DNA of 64,000 nt from Pyricularia pennisetigena (lineage: Eukaryota; Ascomycota; Sordariomycetes; Magnaporthales; Pyriculariaceae). The notes beneath the pieces were generated by a model. That model was not told the origin of the DNA. It searched no databases and was given only the letters and a program-made list of their open reading frames with translations. This document shows, piece after piece, positions 10,546 through 22,975 of the stretch; positions within the stretch are counted from its first letter, which is position 1; every line of letters starts with the position of its first letter. The position numbers and the translations under genes are program-made. The DNA is taken from positions 4,998,140 to 5,062,139 of the forward strand of contig NC_043741.1 of the NCBI RefSeq assembly GCF_004337985.1, read 5' to 3'.

Positions 10546-10855
10546 GCTTGTTGGCCCGAATGTCATAAAATCACAGCCATTGCGTGCATGTCTACTATTC
10601 TCTCAAAGTAAAAAATGTTTGGAAAGGTGCTGTGATGCGATCCAAAGTTTTTGTTGCTGCTGCTGTCAGCAAAGGTAGCAGCATTTACCGTGGAGGATTG
10701 TCACAGTGAACGGGTTCCGATGAGGGGAACCTATCTTTTTTTGCGGGGAGTTCCCTAGTGAATGACAGGCTAGCTGTGTCTCATGGGTGGGTGGGCTATG
10801 TAATCCCCATCTAATTTTTCAGGCCGTCTTTTCTCTTTCATCCCCCCAATCGCCC
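10381..10855. other. Convergent spacer with 48-T homopolymer
   Basis: This spacer separates the 3' ends of the GH18 gene and the allantoate-type MFS gene. It contains 48 consecutive T at 10497-10544 preceded by a G run, one of the longest homopolymers in the window. No gene is seen. Confidence 0.7.
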
Positions 10856-12463
10856 TTAGTAAGCGTAAAATATAACAGCCTCATTGTCCGACGCCCGGAT
10901 CTTCTTGTTCAGCGCCCGCAGCCACCACCTCATGGCCCAGGCGCCCAGGATGGTGGCGACGCTGAGGGCGGCGCTCGACGACATGGCAATGACGTAGCGC
11001 GGCTCGTCCCAGTCGGGCCACAGGTAAGGGGTCCAGATGAAGGACATGGCGGCGGCCATGTTGGCAATGGCCAGCGAAGAGGCCTTCTTCTCCTTTGTCT
11101 GCGAGCAGGTGCTGGCCACCCAGCCGAGGATGATGCTGTTAGCCGAGTAGGTGCCGACGGTGAAGACGATCATGGCAAAGTAGCGCGCGCCCGTGTTGAG
11201 CGTGGCGCAGCCCAGCACGAACCCCACGATGGCGAGCGACTTGCCCACGGTCAGGTGCCAGGTCCGCTCGTTGTACCGGCCCGACGAGTAGGACCAGCCG
11301 ATGGCCGTCGCGCCGGCGATCAGGTAGGGCGGGCAGGTCAGGGCCAGCGTGATGTTTTGGTCGAAGCCGAGCGTCTTGACGGCCGTGGGGAAGAAGTTCT
11401 TGAAGCCGTTGGCCCCGAGGTGCATGTGCTGCATGAAGGCAAACAGCCACACGCGCCCGTCCCTGGCCGCCTCCAGCATGCCCCTGAAGGTCGTCGTCAC
11501 GCCCTTCTCGCCCACCGTGTCGCCGACGATGCGCGAGTGCGCCAGCTGCCGCTCCTCCCGGCTCAGCCACCGCGTCTGCAGCGGCTCGTCGGGCAGCAGC
11601 CAGAAGCTCGCCACCGCCACGAGCAGCGTCGCGACGCCCTGGATGATGAAAAGCCAGCGCCAGCCCGACAGGCCCGCCGTGCCGTCCATCTCGAAGATGC
11701 CCATGGCTATCAGACCCGCAAACGCCGTCGCGAGGATGTTGCCCGTGTACAGCACGGCGATGCGCGTGGCGATCTCCTTGCGCGTGTAGAACTGCGCCAG
11801 CATGTACAGCGCCCCCGGGTAGTAGGGGGCCTCGGTGATGCCGAGGAAGAAGCGCGTGAGCAGCAGGCCTGTGTAGTCCTTGGTCACGGCCGTCAGCGTG
11901 CTGACCACGGCCCAGAGAACCATCCACGACGACATCCAGACGCTCGGGCGGACGCGCGTGAGCATCATGTTGGACGGGAGCTGCATGAGGATGTAGCCGA
12001 CGAAGAGGATAGAAATGCACGTTTGGTACTCTCCCGGTTGGAGCTTCAGCTCCTTTTCCATGTTGTTGAGACGAGCGAGCGTGATGGCGTTGCGGTCCTG
12101 ATTACGACGGACGACAATGTCAGTAACGGCGCAGAGAGTATGCGCTTCTCGCCATGGCCACTATAGCACGCCAGACCCTGCTCTCACCAGGTAGTTTAGC
12201 CAGTACATCAGCCACAGAATCGGCATCATCCATCTGTCCAGCTTCTTGACGAGCGCGATCTCACGAGGGTCAACCTTTGCGTGGGCACCAGAATAATCAA
12301 CAGCTGTCGTTTGATCCCGCTTGAGATTTTCCTGCTCATTCTCGGCATCTACACATAGTGGATCCTGCTTCTCTCCCTTGGACGCAAGTGGCCTCTCAAC
12401 AGGAGACCGAGGTTGACCCTGAAGGTCTGTCCTCCCGGCGGGCGAAATCGCGTCCTTTGACAT
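10856..12463 (-). CDS. MFS transporter, allantoate permease (Dal5/ACS) type
   Basis: Two exons (12188-12463, 10856-12097) encode 505 residues. The join restores the hallmark of this family, MYWLNYL|DRNAI in helix 1, across a GTGAGA..CAG intron. I start at the first ATG of the exon (12463, MSKDAIS); the frame is open upstream without ATG. A charged cytosolic N-tail of about 70 residues precedes twelve predicted helices. Other family blocks are FVGYILMQLPSNMMLTRVRPS, RFFLGITEAPYYPG, GWRWLFIIQG and ANSIILGWVAS. Fungal anion:cation symporters of this group import organic anions such as allantoate, nicotinate, pantothenate or small peptides. The substrate is unknown here. Confidence 0.9.
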
Positions 12464-12651
12464 GCTGTTTTTGAAAGAGCAGGACCTTGTTGGTGGATAC
12501 CCAGGAGCAGCCGTTGACAAAAGCAGAAACCGACAGCCCTAGATTCCTGGGCTTTATAGGTGTTTTATTTTTATTTTCTTTTCGTCTGTCCTGCCATGCC
12601 CAGCAAGAGCACCGGTTCGGTTCGGTCCACATACATCTCGTGGGCCAATAA

Positions 12652-12700
<49 letters not shown>

Positions 12701-14742
12701 CACCTTTTTGGAGTTCTTCGGACCCCCTCCCTCAAGGCTTGCCTGCTCCAGAGCCATGTTCCAACAAGAAATACAACGTGCCGCAGATTGTGGAGCAACG
12801 GGGAGGTCCAAATACTGCTGTGTCCATCCCGATCAACAGACACACTTGAGCAGCAGACATGGATCTTGAGATGCGGGGAAACAAAGACTACTACGTAGTG
12901 GACACGTTCATGATGCATGGGATTGCGGGGAGATGACCTTGGCACATTCTGGCGTCTCATTGCCAAGAGTTTTCTTTCTCTTGCACTCGGCAAATTATCG
13001 GTCGACTATCTTAATTTTGTCTTTTTTTCTCTCTTCATATTGCCACTTGTTGTGTCAGTTCCATGCCGGTATCCGTTTTTTGTCAGTACTTGGTACTCTG
13101 GATGGATGCAACGTCTCGGCATCATCCCTCATGCAGTTTTTGGTGTCTGTGGATGGTATTCGAACGGTATAATATCCAATTGTATCATCAACTCGGCCAA
13201 GAGCTTGAAAGGTTTAGTTTAGACACCATCTTGCAAGACAGTCACCCAGTGATGACATGGCATGCTGAGCCGGTGGGATGGAGTTTTCTCTAGATAATCA
13301 AGGCGACAGGTTGAGAGGCTATGAAAATTAGGATAACAGCTTGTCTGAAGCATTGTCCTGGCTGTGTAAAGCTCCATCCGTGCTTTGGCCCGTGCTTTTA
13401 AATGGTATACTAACTCTTCCAATGGCCCATGTGCGCAAAGTCAAGAGAATAAGTTGGGGATTATCAATGTTTGCATCCTTGCTTGTATATTTGAAGTCGT
13501 CTCCAACGCGCCTAAGCCCCAGATCTTTCAGAAAATTGTGCTAACATTTCGTGTGGCTGGTAACTGCACTTGCTAGGCACTCATGCACCTGATTTCAAGT
13601 GACTTTGCCATCTATATATAAAAAGCCTTTGAATTATTTCAGTGTCTACGGCTGAAACGAATGTTCCTGTTGCTATATAACAAAGAAGTTTACCGCTTTC
13701 ATGTTGTAATTCTCATTCTACACTACTGTCATGTCATTCATTGCTTTTTTCATTCATCAGCCTGATTATTCCCTGAAGATTTCAACTGGACTGCGTTGTT
13801 GTTCAATCTCTCAAGCCTTAGTGTCATTCCCCACCAGCGCCATCACCTTTCTAACCTCTCCAACACAAAACACAATCAAAGATGCTAGTAGGCTTCTCAA
13901 CCTCCAGAAGAACTTGAACACTGATAACGTTTCGATATTCATCACTGCCTGGTCCCTTGTTGATGTCAAGACTTGGAAACCGGACGACGGCTGCGATTAT
14001 TTCTGCCTTAGTTGCCACCACACTCCCTTTCATAGCAAAGAGGATTTTTGTAAGCAGGTCCGTCACGAGGAAGAGAACATAGAGCGGCATTGCAATCGCA
14101 GGTCACCTTAACTACAATCCATGACGGGGATGGTTTTCTGCAGTAAATTGCATTTTTTGATAGGTTACATAGACAAGAATAGTGTTTAGACTTGTTACTG
14201 GGTAATTAGTTGATGAATCGCACGGACACATTGTTTTCAAAGATATATGACTGTGGCAGTGTGGCTTCTGCGACTCAGTGCTATATAATCCCCTTAAAAA
14301 AAATCAAAGCCTTTTCATACTCTCACACAATTGTTACTGACGGGCATTCTAAGATCGCACAGTATACTTTATATTACGAGGAGTGACAAAGGGCCGTCGA
14401 CTTTCTTTACTGGCCCTCTTTTTCTCTTTGACCTTGAATGACTACTTAATAAAGTACATGGTAGTCGCTCTTTTCCTGCCTTGATTTCCGAACGCCAAAA
14501 TATCATCCCTGCCCGAGTTCGTTTGCACTTTAACATTATTTTAGCTGCATTTGCTTCTCTGCCAAGTCTACCGTTTATTGATACAGCCACAGAACCACAA
14601 TTTTTAGCCATCTATCGCACCACGGTAATGAGGTGTTACTAATTGCAATAAGTTATCTATAGAGCTGCTGAAAAATGCTGAATCATGACCCTGCGCCTAT
14701 GACTATAGTCCCCAGCACCACAAACGACAATTTTCCAACAAA
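12464..14742. other. AT-rich intergenic spacer
   Basis: This 2.3 kb stretch has no recognised gene. It holds a CA microsatellite at 12654-12698 in the upstream region of the MFS gene. From about 13000 it becomes AT-rich with many stops in all frames, a composition compatible with old mutated repeat sequence, though no element could be identified. Confidence 0.5.
12654..12698. repeat. (CA)n microsatellite
   Basis: About 22 perfect CA units lie some 190 bp upstream of the start codon of the allantoate-type MFS gene. Confidence 0.95.
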
Positions 14743-16107
14743 TCAAGACAGCGGCCCCTTTTGATCCCTGCCGAACCGATCCGTCACAGGCTTCGCAGTC
14801 ACCTTCCTGCACCCAGGCCCGGGGCTCTTGCCTTCGAAAAGCGATTTGATCCAGGGGATGTAGTAAAGCGCGCTCGCCTCGAGGCTGGTCCCGTGCCCGG
14901 CGCCAGGCACCTTGTAGTACTCGACGCTGGAGTCCGGAAACTCCTTGCACGTGGCATCGAAATCCTCCTCGGCGAACTCGGCGTACGTCAGAGCGTCAGC
15001 CTCGCCCTGCACGACGAGCATGGGCCCCGCTAGCTTGTGCGGCCCGGCGCCGTTGATTTCTTTCTGCCACTTCTGCATCACGGGTCCCGTGATCCAGCTT
15101 GTGCTTTTGTAGATCTCGCTGACGTTGAACAGCGCCATGATGGACGAGCCCGTGCGGATACAGCCTTGGTTGATGTACGGTAGAAGCGACAGGGCGTTTT
15201 CGGTCAGGTGATCTTCCATCTTGATGGCGTCCGGGTAAAGGCCCGACAGCGCCTGCAGCAGGTAAACCGACACGATCTCGATGTTCCCGCCCTTGGCGAG
15301 CTCGATCTCCCTGGGGATCAGCTTGATGGGCTGGAGGGCCGGTGCGATGGACGCGGCGCCGAGGAACTTGCCCGCCTTGAGCAGGTCTTCCTGGCCCGGC
15401 ATGGCCAGGCGTTCGTTGGTCCTCCAGGCCGTCATGCCGCCCTCGCTGTGGCCGGCGACGACCCACTCCTCGGACAGCAGGTGGCCGAGGACCTTGCGCG
15501 CGGCCGTGACGGAATACGCGACGTCGGCGGCGTGCAGGTGCCCCGCCTCGTACTGGAACGTCGTGGGGATCTCGACGCCGAGCCCCGCAAAGTCGGTCCC
15601 CACGACGGCGTACCCGTGCGACGCGTACAGGAACGGCGCCAGCCAGCTGTAGTCGAGGCGTTGGTTGTTGCTCGGGGCGCACTTGCGCGCGTTGCCGGCC
15701 GTGCCGTGCGCCCAGGCGATGGTGCGGAACCTGTCGCGCCCGTCGGGGATGGAGTAGGGCAGCAGCACGTAGCCGCTGGAGGGGATGGGGTTGCGGTCCT
15801 TGTCTTCGGTCACGTAGATGAACCGGGACAGGGACATGCCCGTCGGCACCAGCGTGAAGTTGGACGCCAGGTCCGACGAGCTGAGGTCCTGCCAGCGCAG
15901 GAGGTCGCCGGGCCTGGACGAGTCGGAAAAGTTGCCCGGCGTGTCGTAGAAGGCGTCGTCGGTGACGTCGTCGGTGGCCCAGTTGACGGCCTCGGCCGCG
16001 AGGGCCGCTTCAAACACCGCCTTGCAGCGAGCATCGCAGCCGCTTGCTTCCTGACAGCGGCCGAGGACGGCGGCGCCTAGCAGGAGGAGGATGGCCTGTG
16101 GGAGCAT
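14743..16107 (-). CDS. Secreted lipase, secretory LIP family (alpha/beta hydrolase)
   Basis: This single exon encodes 454 residues. The first ATG (16107) opens a signal peptide (MLPQAILLLLGAAVLGRC). The catalytic serine lies in the nucleophile elbow AGHSEGG (Ser221); GEADAL supplies the likely Asp371 and GAGHGTS the His405. The oxyanion region AWAHGTAGNARKC and the YAVVGTDFAGLG block fit the fungal secretory lipase family (PF03583), exemplified by Candida LIP proteins. Four or more NxS/T sites (NFS, NFT, NVS) suggest glycosylation, and paired cysteines suggest disulfides. Family members hydrolyse triacylglycerols outside the cell; esterase or feruloyl esterase activity is a possible alternative. 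The length is normal. Confidence 0.9.
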   Translation of the reverse strand: MLPQAILLLLGAAVLGRCQEASGCDARCKAVFEAALAAEAVNWATDDVTDDAFYDTPGNFSDSSRPGDLLRWQDLSSSDLASNFTLVPTGMSLSRFIYVTEDKDRNPIPSSGYVLLPYSIPDGRDRFRTIAWAHGTAGNARKCAPSNNQRLDYSWLAPFLYASHGYAVVGTDFAGLGVEIPTTFQYEAGHLHAADVAYSVTAARKVLGHLLSEEWVVAGHSEGGMTAWRTNERLAMPGQEDLLKAGKFLGAASIAPALQPIKLIPREIELAKGGNIEIVSVYLLQALSGLYPDAIKMEDHLTENALSLLPYINQGCIRTGSSIMALFNVSEIYKSTSWITGPVMQKWQKEINGAGPHKLAGPMLVVQGEADALTYAEFAEEDFDATCKEFPDSSVEYYKVPGAGHGTSLEASALYYIPWIKSLFEGKSPGPGCRKVTAKPVTDRFGRDQKGPLS

Positions 16108-17614
16108 GGCGAGGGGGTAGAACACGGGATCAGCTGGGGAGTGACGCAGTGTCGGGGGGGAAGGTTTTGCTGCCGGTGAGGGAACAATCTGGAATGCCGC
16201 ACGCCGAGTAGCAGAGTCATTCTGCGCAACTTAAATATGGACGCCATGGCGAGGTGAGAGTCGGCCTCTCTCAACCAGATGTTTGTTGATTGGTAGCGGA
16301 TGAAAAGTTGCACCGATTAAGACGACACATTAACTGCCGAACATGTAGCTGCTCAGTGCAAATTAGACCGGGCTCTCTTCCCCGCCCCAGGAACAAGTCT
16401 TTTAAGCAGCTTGTTATCCTTACTAGGAAAGATTTGAGCCTAGCGAGTGAGAAGACAGGATCCGGATGGGCCAAGTCATGATGTCGCCCCAGTCCCGATG
16501 GCATATGTTTCAGCAGCTGTGGATGCAGTTTTTTGAGGATCTGCTTCTGTATCCAAGTTTTTTTTTTTTCTTTTCTTTTTTTTTTAAACTTTACCACGTT
16601 AATTTTGGGTTTTCCGTCAGCATCCCTAGGGGTCTTTCTCCCTACTCAATAACGTGGCGGCTGCTTGTCTTGTCCAAACCTTGACGGTTCACGACTCGGT
16701 AGCTTTACTCGGCAGCATCATTTCATCCGAATCCTTCACCTGACTCCACGGCAAGATGTGCACCTCAATGAATCTCATCGGCACAGTGCTCACCAATCAT
16801 CTTTAAATGTGTTGAAAAACTACCGTCTGCGCTTACCGAATATGAGATTGGTCTGAGGTCTTGGCCGAGCGGCAACCAGCGATTCAGCAATAACCTTGCA
16901 TGCTTTTGTAGACATGCACAGAGCGCGTGGGGAGCCAGGGACCTTACAACCAACCGTTCATGCTCCCCCACAACCATTAGTAGGCACGCAAGCCACGTGC
17001 ATGATTGCCGCGCAATCACACTCGACACGCGCGGCAGCGCCAGGACTATAATCTCTCGTCTACTACTTTAACTCCAGGACCTGGAAAAATNNNNNNNNNN
17101 NNNNGGGGCAAGCCTGCGTCTGATCCTTAAAAGGCTATTCATCAGAACCAGCCATGGCCGGTCCGCTACGCCGACCCCAGCGGCACCCTCACTACACGGC
17201 ACGCTCCCTACGGGTTGTGTTTAATCCGCCAACGGTACGGGTTCCATGGTTCACACCATGTTGAAAAACTATGCAACATTTGCATTGGATAGACATGCAT
17301 TTCGACAAAAATGAAAAGACACTCAACTGCCGTCAAGGTTCGCCGGTGTTCTTGAGGGGTGCCAGATGACGGTCGATCATCTCAAAGCCTGTTTTCTGCC
17401 ACATGGAGTCAACAAATCCATTACTGCCAGTTACAATCCAGCAGACCGGAAAATCCAGTCGTCTTGTCCAACGAGAGTGTCAAGGCTTGTCAGTCGAATT
17501 GTCCGGGAGCCATCATGTACCAAAGTTTTGCTTGCTAAGACTGTTAACCGCAGGAATTCCATCCAACATTGGTTGAATCTACCTTGAAGGCTACTCGTGT
17601 ACTGTTAGAACCAT
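16108..17614. other. Intergenic spacer with assembly gap
   Basis: No gene was recognised. The first part is the promoter of the lipase gene. A T-rich tract lies at 16559-16587 and an N run at 17091-17104. The sequence around 17130-17250 is GC-rich and unlike its flanks but matches nothing I can name. Confidence 0.5.
17091..17104. other. Assembly gap (14 N)
   Basis: The bases are unknown. The gap lies in non-coding sequence upstream of the lipase gene. Confidence 0.95.
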
Positions 17615-19341
17615 TCACGCCGCCCTCCCATTATCGTCAGACTCGACACCATGCCCAGATATCGGATTGTCCACAACGACCTTGTTGACCTTGAACTTCC
17701 CACCCCTCAGCCATGCAAGCTGGATGATGCCCACTACGGCGACCGCGACGCAGCTGAACCAGGCAGCTCCGGACCCGGCCGCAGAGTATATGATGCCGGC
17801 GATGGGCGACGAGATGGTCCGCGCAAGGCAGGCGCCCGACATTGCCAGGCCGTTAACCTTGCCGAGTCCGGAAGGCGACGGCGTGGCGTCCTTTAGCAGG
17901 ATGAGCGCCGTGGGGAAGATGACGATGCCGCAAAAGGCCTGCAGGAACAGGGACGCGTAGATGCCCACGTCGGCGGCCGGCGTAGAGAGCATCGACAGAA
18001 AAGGGATGAAGACGTAGCTGAGTGGGTAGAGAAGCACCACGCTGACAAGCGAGAACCAGATGCCGGCGTTTTCTACGTAGAGGGGGAAGATGACGGCCTG
18101 CACGAAGAGGGCGACGATGCCGTTGATGGACAGGAAGGTGCCGACGTCGTGGACGTCGTAACCGAGGCCACCCATCAGGTCCAGCGTTCCCCGTGGCTGT
18201 TTCGGCAAGTCCAAGAGGTAGGTCGGGAAAAGCGAGCCTGCTGCCATCTGGTGATACGAAAATATCGTCACTAGAACAACCAACATGATGACGGTTGGAT
18301 TGAACGTCTTTTCCTTCTCCTCGGGTCCTGAGGACTCGGACGCAGGACCAGGCGTGGCCTCTGTTGGTGCAACAACCGGCCTGATCGAGTGAACGGTGCC
18401 GAAAGAAGAACGACGAAGATCCACTATACGCTCATCAACAGGCAGAGGAAGACTGGACTCGACGAGGTAAGGGTTGTCCGAGAAGGAAGTGCGAGTTTTC
18501 CTGGTACGCTCTGCCCCTCTCAGGGGTGTGTTCTCATCAACAATCTCGTCGACGTCGTCGTCGTCGATGGCCTGGTCGTTCGAATCAGGAACCTTGTCGT
18601 ATGCTCCAGGATGATGCGTCTCCTCGAGGAAGAAAATGCCCTGTATGACTGCGATGGCCACCACTGCCACTGATACCAGGTTTGGAAGTAGATAAGGGTA
18701 GCGGCCAAACAGGCCGTCTGCTGGAAAGATGGACGGGTAGAAGTGGGCGGGTTTAGCCAAGAACCCTCCCATCGCCGTCCCGATGATGGAGCCCAGGGTC
18801 CATACAAAGGGGTTGACGGCATAAGCTCTCGGCTCGTGCTCCGGGTTCTTGACCATCTCGGCCACCATGGTCTGCATGACCGAAACATTGCCATTGAGGG
18901 CGCCTCCGATGAGCCGCGCGGCAAAGGCCACCCAGTAGTTGGTGGCCAATCCAAATGTGAGACTGGAGAGACCCACGCCGACGAGGCCAGACAAGACGAT
19001 GGGCTTGCGCCCAACGCGATCCGAAAGCGCACCCCAGCCCATTGATGTCAGCGTCTCGGCGACGGCGTAGGCGGACACGATCAGACCGGCGTAGAATGGG
19101 GCCTGGCCCTCGTCAATACCGAGGTCCTTCACCATTTCATAGGTGTAGGCCATGATTGACGTAAAGGCGATGGGCTCCGAGAAACGACATATTGCTGCAT
19201 GTTTGTGTTTTGGGCGGCTCAGCAAATGCTAACTATTGCCTAGCAGTAATATTATTGTGGGGAGGGCGCAAAACTCGTACCTAGGACGAACAGTTGTTGC
19301 GTCGGAAATTTCGCAGGTTCTACATCTTGACTCTGAGGCAT
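17615..19341 (-). CDS. MFS transporter, Ycr023c/ZIFL-like
   Basis: Two exons (19281-19341, 17615-19194) encode 546 residues; the join gives QQLFVLA|ICRFSEPIA, the usual first helix of this group, across a GTACGA..GCAG intron. MFS motif A (GALSDRVGRKP) lies near residues 75-85. A long acidic, serine-rich cytosolic loop (about residues 215-300) separates helices 6 and 7. The C-half contains GGLGYDVHDVGTFLSINGI and MSGACLARTISSPIAGIIYS. The pattern matches fungal vacuolar or plasma-membrane carriers related to yeast YCR023C and plant ZIF1, whose substrates are poorly known. The gene is divergent from the Zn2Cys6 regulator at 20240 and may be its target; this is inference from position only. Confidence 0.88.
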
Positions 19342-20239
19342 GGTACCTTGTTGAGAAAAAGTCTGACTGGCACGGAATTGAAAACTCTAGCGCTTTGTGT
19401 CGGCGTTTGTCAGTTTTGGCGGCTGCAAGTTTCTTTGATCAATCAATCAATAACAACGAAGGAGAGGAAAGACAAGCTGCGCAGTGGGAAATGCGAGTCT
19501 TTTTCACCGCCAAAGTTGCATTCCCCAGCCTCATTGCGAACAAGGCCTTGCAAGCTCGGCGGCGGGGTCTTGCGTGGAGAACGACCCCCATTCCGATAAC
19601 AATTTCCCACCACATTAACCCGGGGTTTGGTAGGAAATACGCAGCTAGGACGGCGTTGGCGGCCCGATACCCCACACACAATTTGACGTTGGCTCAAGCA
19701 AGTCAGACGCCTTGGCACCCTTCGCCACCAGTAATGGTAAGAGTGTAGTAGGGCGGTGAGGGGTCTGCATGTTTAGATGCAAGCAAGATCGCCCCTAGCC
19801 AACCATCAATTCCAATCGCAGCTGAATTTCGGGCTGGAATAAGGCTGCCTGCATCAATCTCCAACCGCTACTCCTCACGCTCCTCTTGTACAAGAGTCCA
19901 AAAGGATCTGGATAAACTCCTAACCCTAGCATGCAACAATGGCGCAATCGGTCTCGGGGTCGGGAAATTGTCGGTTATCTGGGCAATTTCCCGATATTCG
20001 TTAAGACCGAAGGAAGGTGCAGGTGAGGCCGTAAGCAGTACCTTCCGCTACATGCCTTTTCTTTTTCTTTTCTTTTCTTTTCTTTTTTTTTCTCTTTTTC
20101 TCTCTCCTGAGAATTAGCATTCTGAGAATGAACAATCAGTCGGGTTGATTCTCGTGTCTATGAACCCAATCTGATCTTGAGGCAAAGATAAACTTAATTC
20201 GGTCTGTGACCTGCGGCTCTCGCCAAGACCAAGACCACC
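19342..20239. promoter_or_regulatory. Shared divergent promoter region
   Basis: This is the 0.9 kb spacer between an MFS gene (leftward) and a Zn2Cys6 regulator (rightward). It contains a pyrimidine-rich tract at about 20055-20105 made of TTTTC units, a common feature just upstream of transcription starts in filamentous fungi. No specific operator could be assigned. Confidence 0.45.
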
Positions 20240-22708
20240 ATGACTACAGCCCAGGGTGATATCCAACCGACTCCCCGCCGACGCAGGCGACCTGCCGTGT
20301 AAGTAGCGACAATGGTTTTGCTAAAATCAACAGTCGTAGATGCGTCTTTGGTTACCTACCTTCCTCACTAAACTAAATCGCACGACAACAGTTCTTGCAC
20401 CCTCTGTAGACAGCGCAAAGTCCGCTGCTCCCGGGGCACGCCCTGCACAAACTGTATCCGCTCAAGGACTGGCAACTGCGTGTACGACAATGATTGCACC
20501 CCACAAGCAAAGGATGATTTGACCAATGCACCCTTTATGCAACTGCCACTGTCTCCTCCTACTCCCCTTCAGCAGAGCATCTCGGCGCCCGCGACCCTTG
20601 TCTCGGCTACTGACCATCATGAGACTCTGCCGCTGCCCACTTTTGGGTCTGTACGGTCGCTTACGCCGGGCGGATCCGATTATCACAACACTGGCAGCTC
20701 TCCGTCCAAAGACTTGGCCAGTCTCCAGTCACAAATAAAGCAGCTGCAAGAACAAGTCGCCCAACTCAGTTCCAAGAACCAAAACACCATCAACTCGACA
20801 ACGCCGCAGGCTTCTGTTGCAGGAGATGAGCATAAGCAACCATCCAAGTCGAAAAAGCTAAGCTGGAAGCTCTTTGGCACCTTTCATTTCATCAGTGACG
20901 CCCAAGGTCACCACAATGTCATGTCTGGATCACGTCTCTACGGGGAAAGCCATGCCTTTGCACTGATCACGCACTTTTCAGACATGCTACCTCTGAATGA
21001 GTTCACGTTTGGCCGAATTGAGGAACAATCATCATTCATTTCCACCCTGAAAAGATGCAAAGATCTAGCAAGGGTTATCAAGAAGTCCAGGGCGCCAAAG
21101 TGGCCAAGCTTGCCGACGTTTGATCTGCCTTCCAAACAGGTCTGCGATGAGCTACTTGATTGCTACCTTCGCACCAGCGAATCAATCTACCGCGTCGTAC
21201 ATATTCCATCCTTCAAAAAACAATACGATGCGCTTTGGACCTCCGGACCTGTGAGACCAAACCCAGTTGATATCGATGTCGTTGATGCAAATACTCGCCT
21301 CAAACGACCCAAGTCCACGATTACTGCGTTTTTTGTTCTTCTCAAACTTGCCCTCGCCATCGGAGCTGCTGTGTACGACGAGCGGTTCAGCTTCAGGACA
21401 GCAGCGGTTCGCTGGATGTATGAGGCCGAGTCTTGGCTCTCAGAGCCGAACGTCAAGCCGAAGCTAGGTATTCAGTCTCTACAAATCCACATACTGCTTT
21501 TACTAGCGCGAGACGTCGTTCGCCTTGGTGGGGACACTGTGTGGCTCTCTGCAGGTGAACTCCTGCGCAGTGCCATCTTTTTGGGACTGAATCGTGACCC
21601 AGCTCACCTGCCTGTTGGGCGCCGAGCCCTAGCAGCGGAGATGCGGAGGCGACTTTGGTCCACCGTCTTGGAAATCACGGTGAATTCCGCCATGGCCGCC
21701 GGCGGTCCACCGCTAGTCTCCCTTGAGGATTTTGATACAGTCCCTCCTGGGAACTTTGACGACCAACAGCTAGAATTCGCGCCCGCAGGTCTTGACGTCT
21801 ATCCTGAGCCTGTAGAGTCGTGGACCACGACGTCCTTGTCGATTGCGCTCCGCCAGACGTTCCCTGCGCGCCTGGCTGTTGTGGCGTTCTTGAATGGCTT
21901 CCGCTCCCATCGATCTTACGAGAACACTCTTAGCCTCGACAAGCAGCTACGTATGTCGCTGAGGGAGCTTCAGCAAACAGTCAGCTCACTTCTTCAGTCA
22001 GGATGTGATACGAAACAGGCCAAGTACGCCATTCAAACAATAGAATTCGTGACGCACAGATTTCTCATCGCTTTACATATGCCTTTCCTTGCGCCCTCTC
22101 TGAAAGACAGGACACAGTTTACGTACTCCAGGCATGTCTTGGTGGAAAGCGCGCTGAGAATCTGCCAAGTGGCGGAACCCGCTACTGGCCGCGAAGGTGA
22201 CAATTTCATCCGGTCTTGCACCACCGGTTCAATTTCCAACCGAATGGCCATCTTGCAGGCCTCGCTTGTCATTATAATGGAGATCCACGTGCAGGTAAAG
22301 GAAAACCTCAATGTCGATGGGAGAGCCACGCTGCGGACTGATATCGCCACGGTCCCCCGAGCGTCTAAAGACTGGGCGCTGCGGTGCATTGAGTGTGGCG
22401 AGACAAATATAAAAGGCTTCTGTTTCTTGTCCTCTTTGGCCGCATACACCGAGGCGCTGGTTGAGCGTCCTGAAATGGATGGAGACGAAATCGCTGAGGT
22501 GTTTTGCAAAACGATGGAGGAATCAGCAGAGGCCTGCCTGGTGATCCTGCAGAGGAAATCGGATTGGCTTATGTCTTCAGCAACTGGCAGCCCCGAAGAG
22601 CTTGACGCAATAGGACATCCGAATCTTCCTGTTCCCGACTTGTCCACGCATAGTCGCAGCGGACCCAGTTCGATCGGGGACCTCGATTTCTTTGTAAGAA
22701 CACCTTAG
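20240..22708 (+). CDS. Zn2Cys6 transcription factor with fungal_trans domain
   Basis: Two exons (20240-20298, 20392-22708) encode 791 residues. The intron splits the start of the zinc cluster, and joining restores six cysteines at 22, 25, 32, 38, 41 and 49 (spacing 2-6-5-2-7) with the basic RQRKVR run. A probable coiled coil follows (LQSQIKQLQEQVAQLSSKN, near residues 125-145), typical of dimerising Gal4-type regulators. The middle region (about 260-520) has the fungal-specific transcription factor fold, with LQIHILLLLARDVVRLGG and RRRLWSTVLEITVNSAMAAGG. It is a nuclear DNA-binding regulator whose targets are unknown. It lies 0.9 kb from a divergent MFS gene and converges on a rhodopsin-domain gene, so local regulation is plausible. 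Confidence 0.92.
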
Positions 22709-22975
22709 CAGCTGTGCTGTCACCGACATTAACCTGACGTATTGAGCTGAGATGAAGATTCACAGGATTTTGACGCACTGCTTACAATGCCGAATATTAA
22801 TACCACCGACTCGATGAATTGGTGGTTTGAAGGCTAGGGTCAAATGGGCGCCTCCCGATATTGACTGAAAAAGGAGCACAGGAGGGTTCTCATGATACTC
22901 AACCACTGCTTATTATATTATGAGTCTGCTTGGCGTTCATGACAAAACACAAATATGCAACAAAGAAATCCAGCT

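Noticed and set aside
10787..12166. 459-codon plus-strand frame over the allantoate-type MFS
   Set aside because: It is antisense to a well-supported transporter; the composition is that of a GC3-driven shadow frame.
17125..17165. AAAGGCT(T)ATTCATC shared with 55950-55964, both just right of assembly gaps
   Set aside because: Only about 15 bases match and similarity fades at once; chance is the simpler explanation, though hidden repeats in the gaps cannot be excluded.
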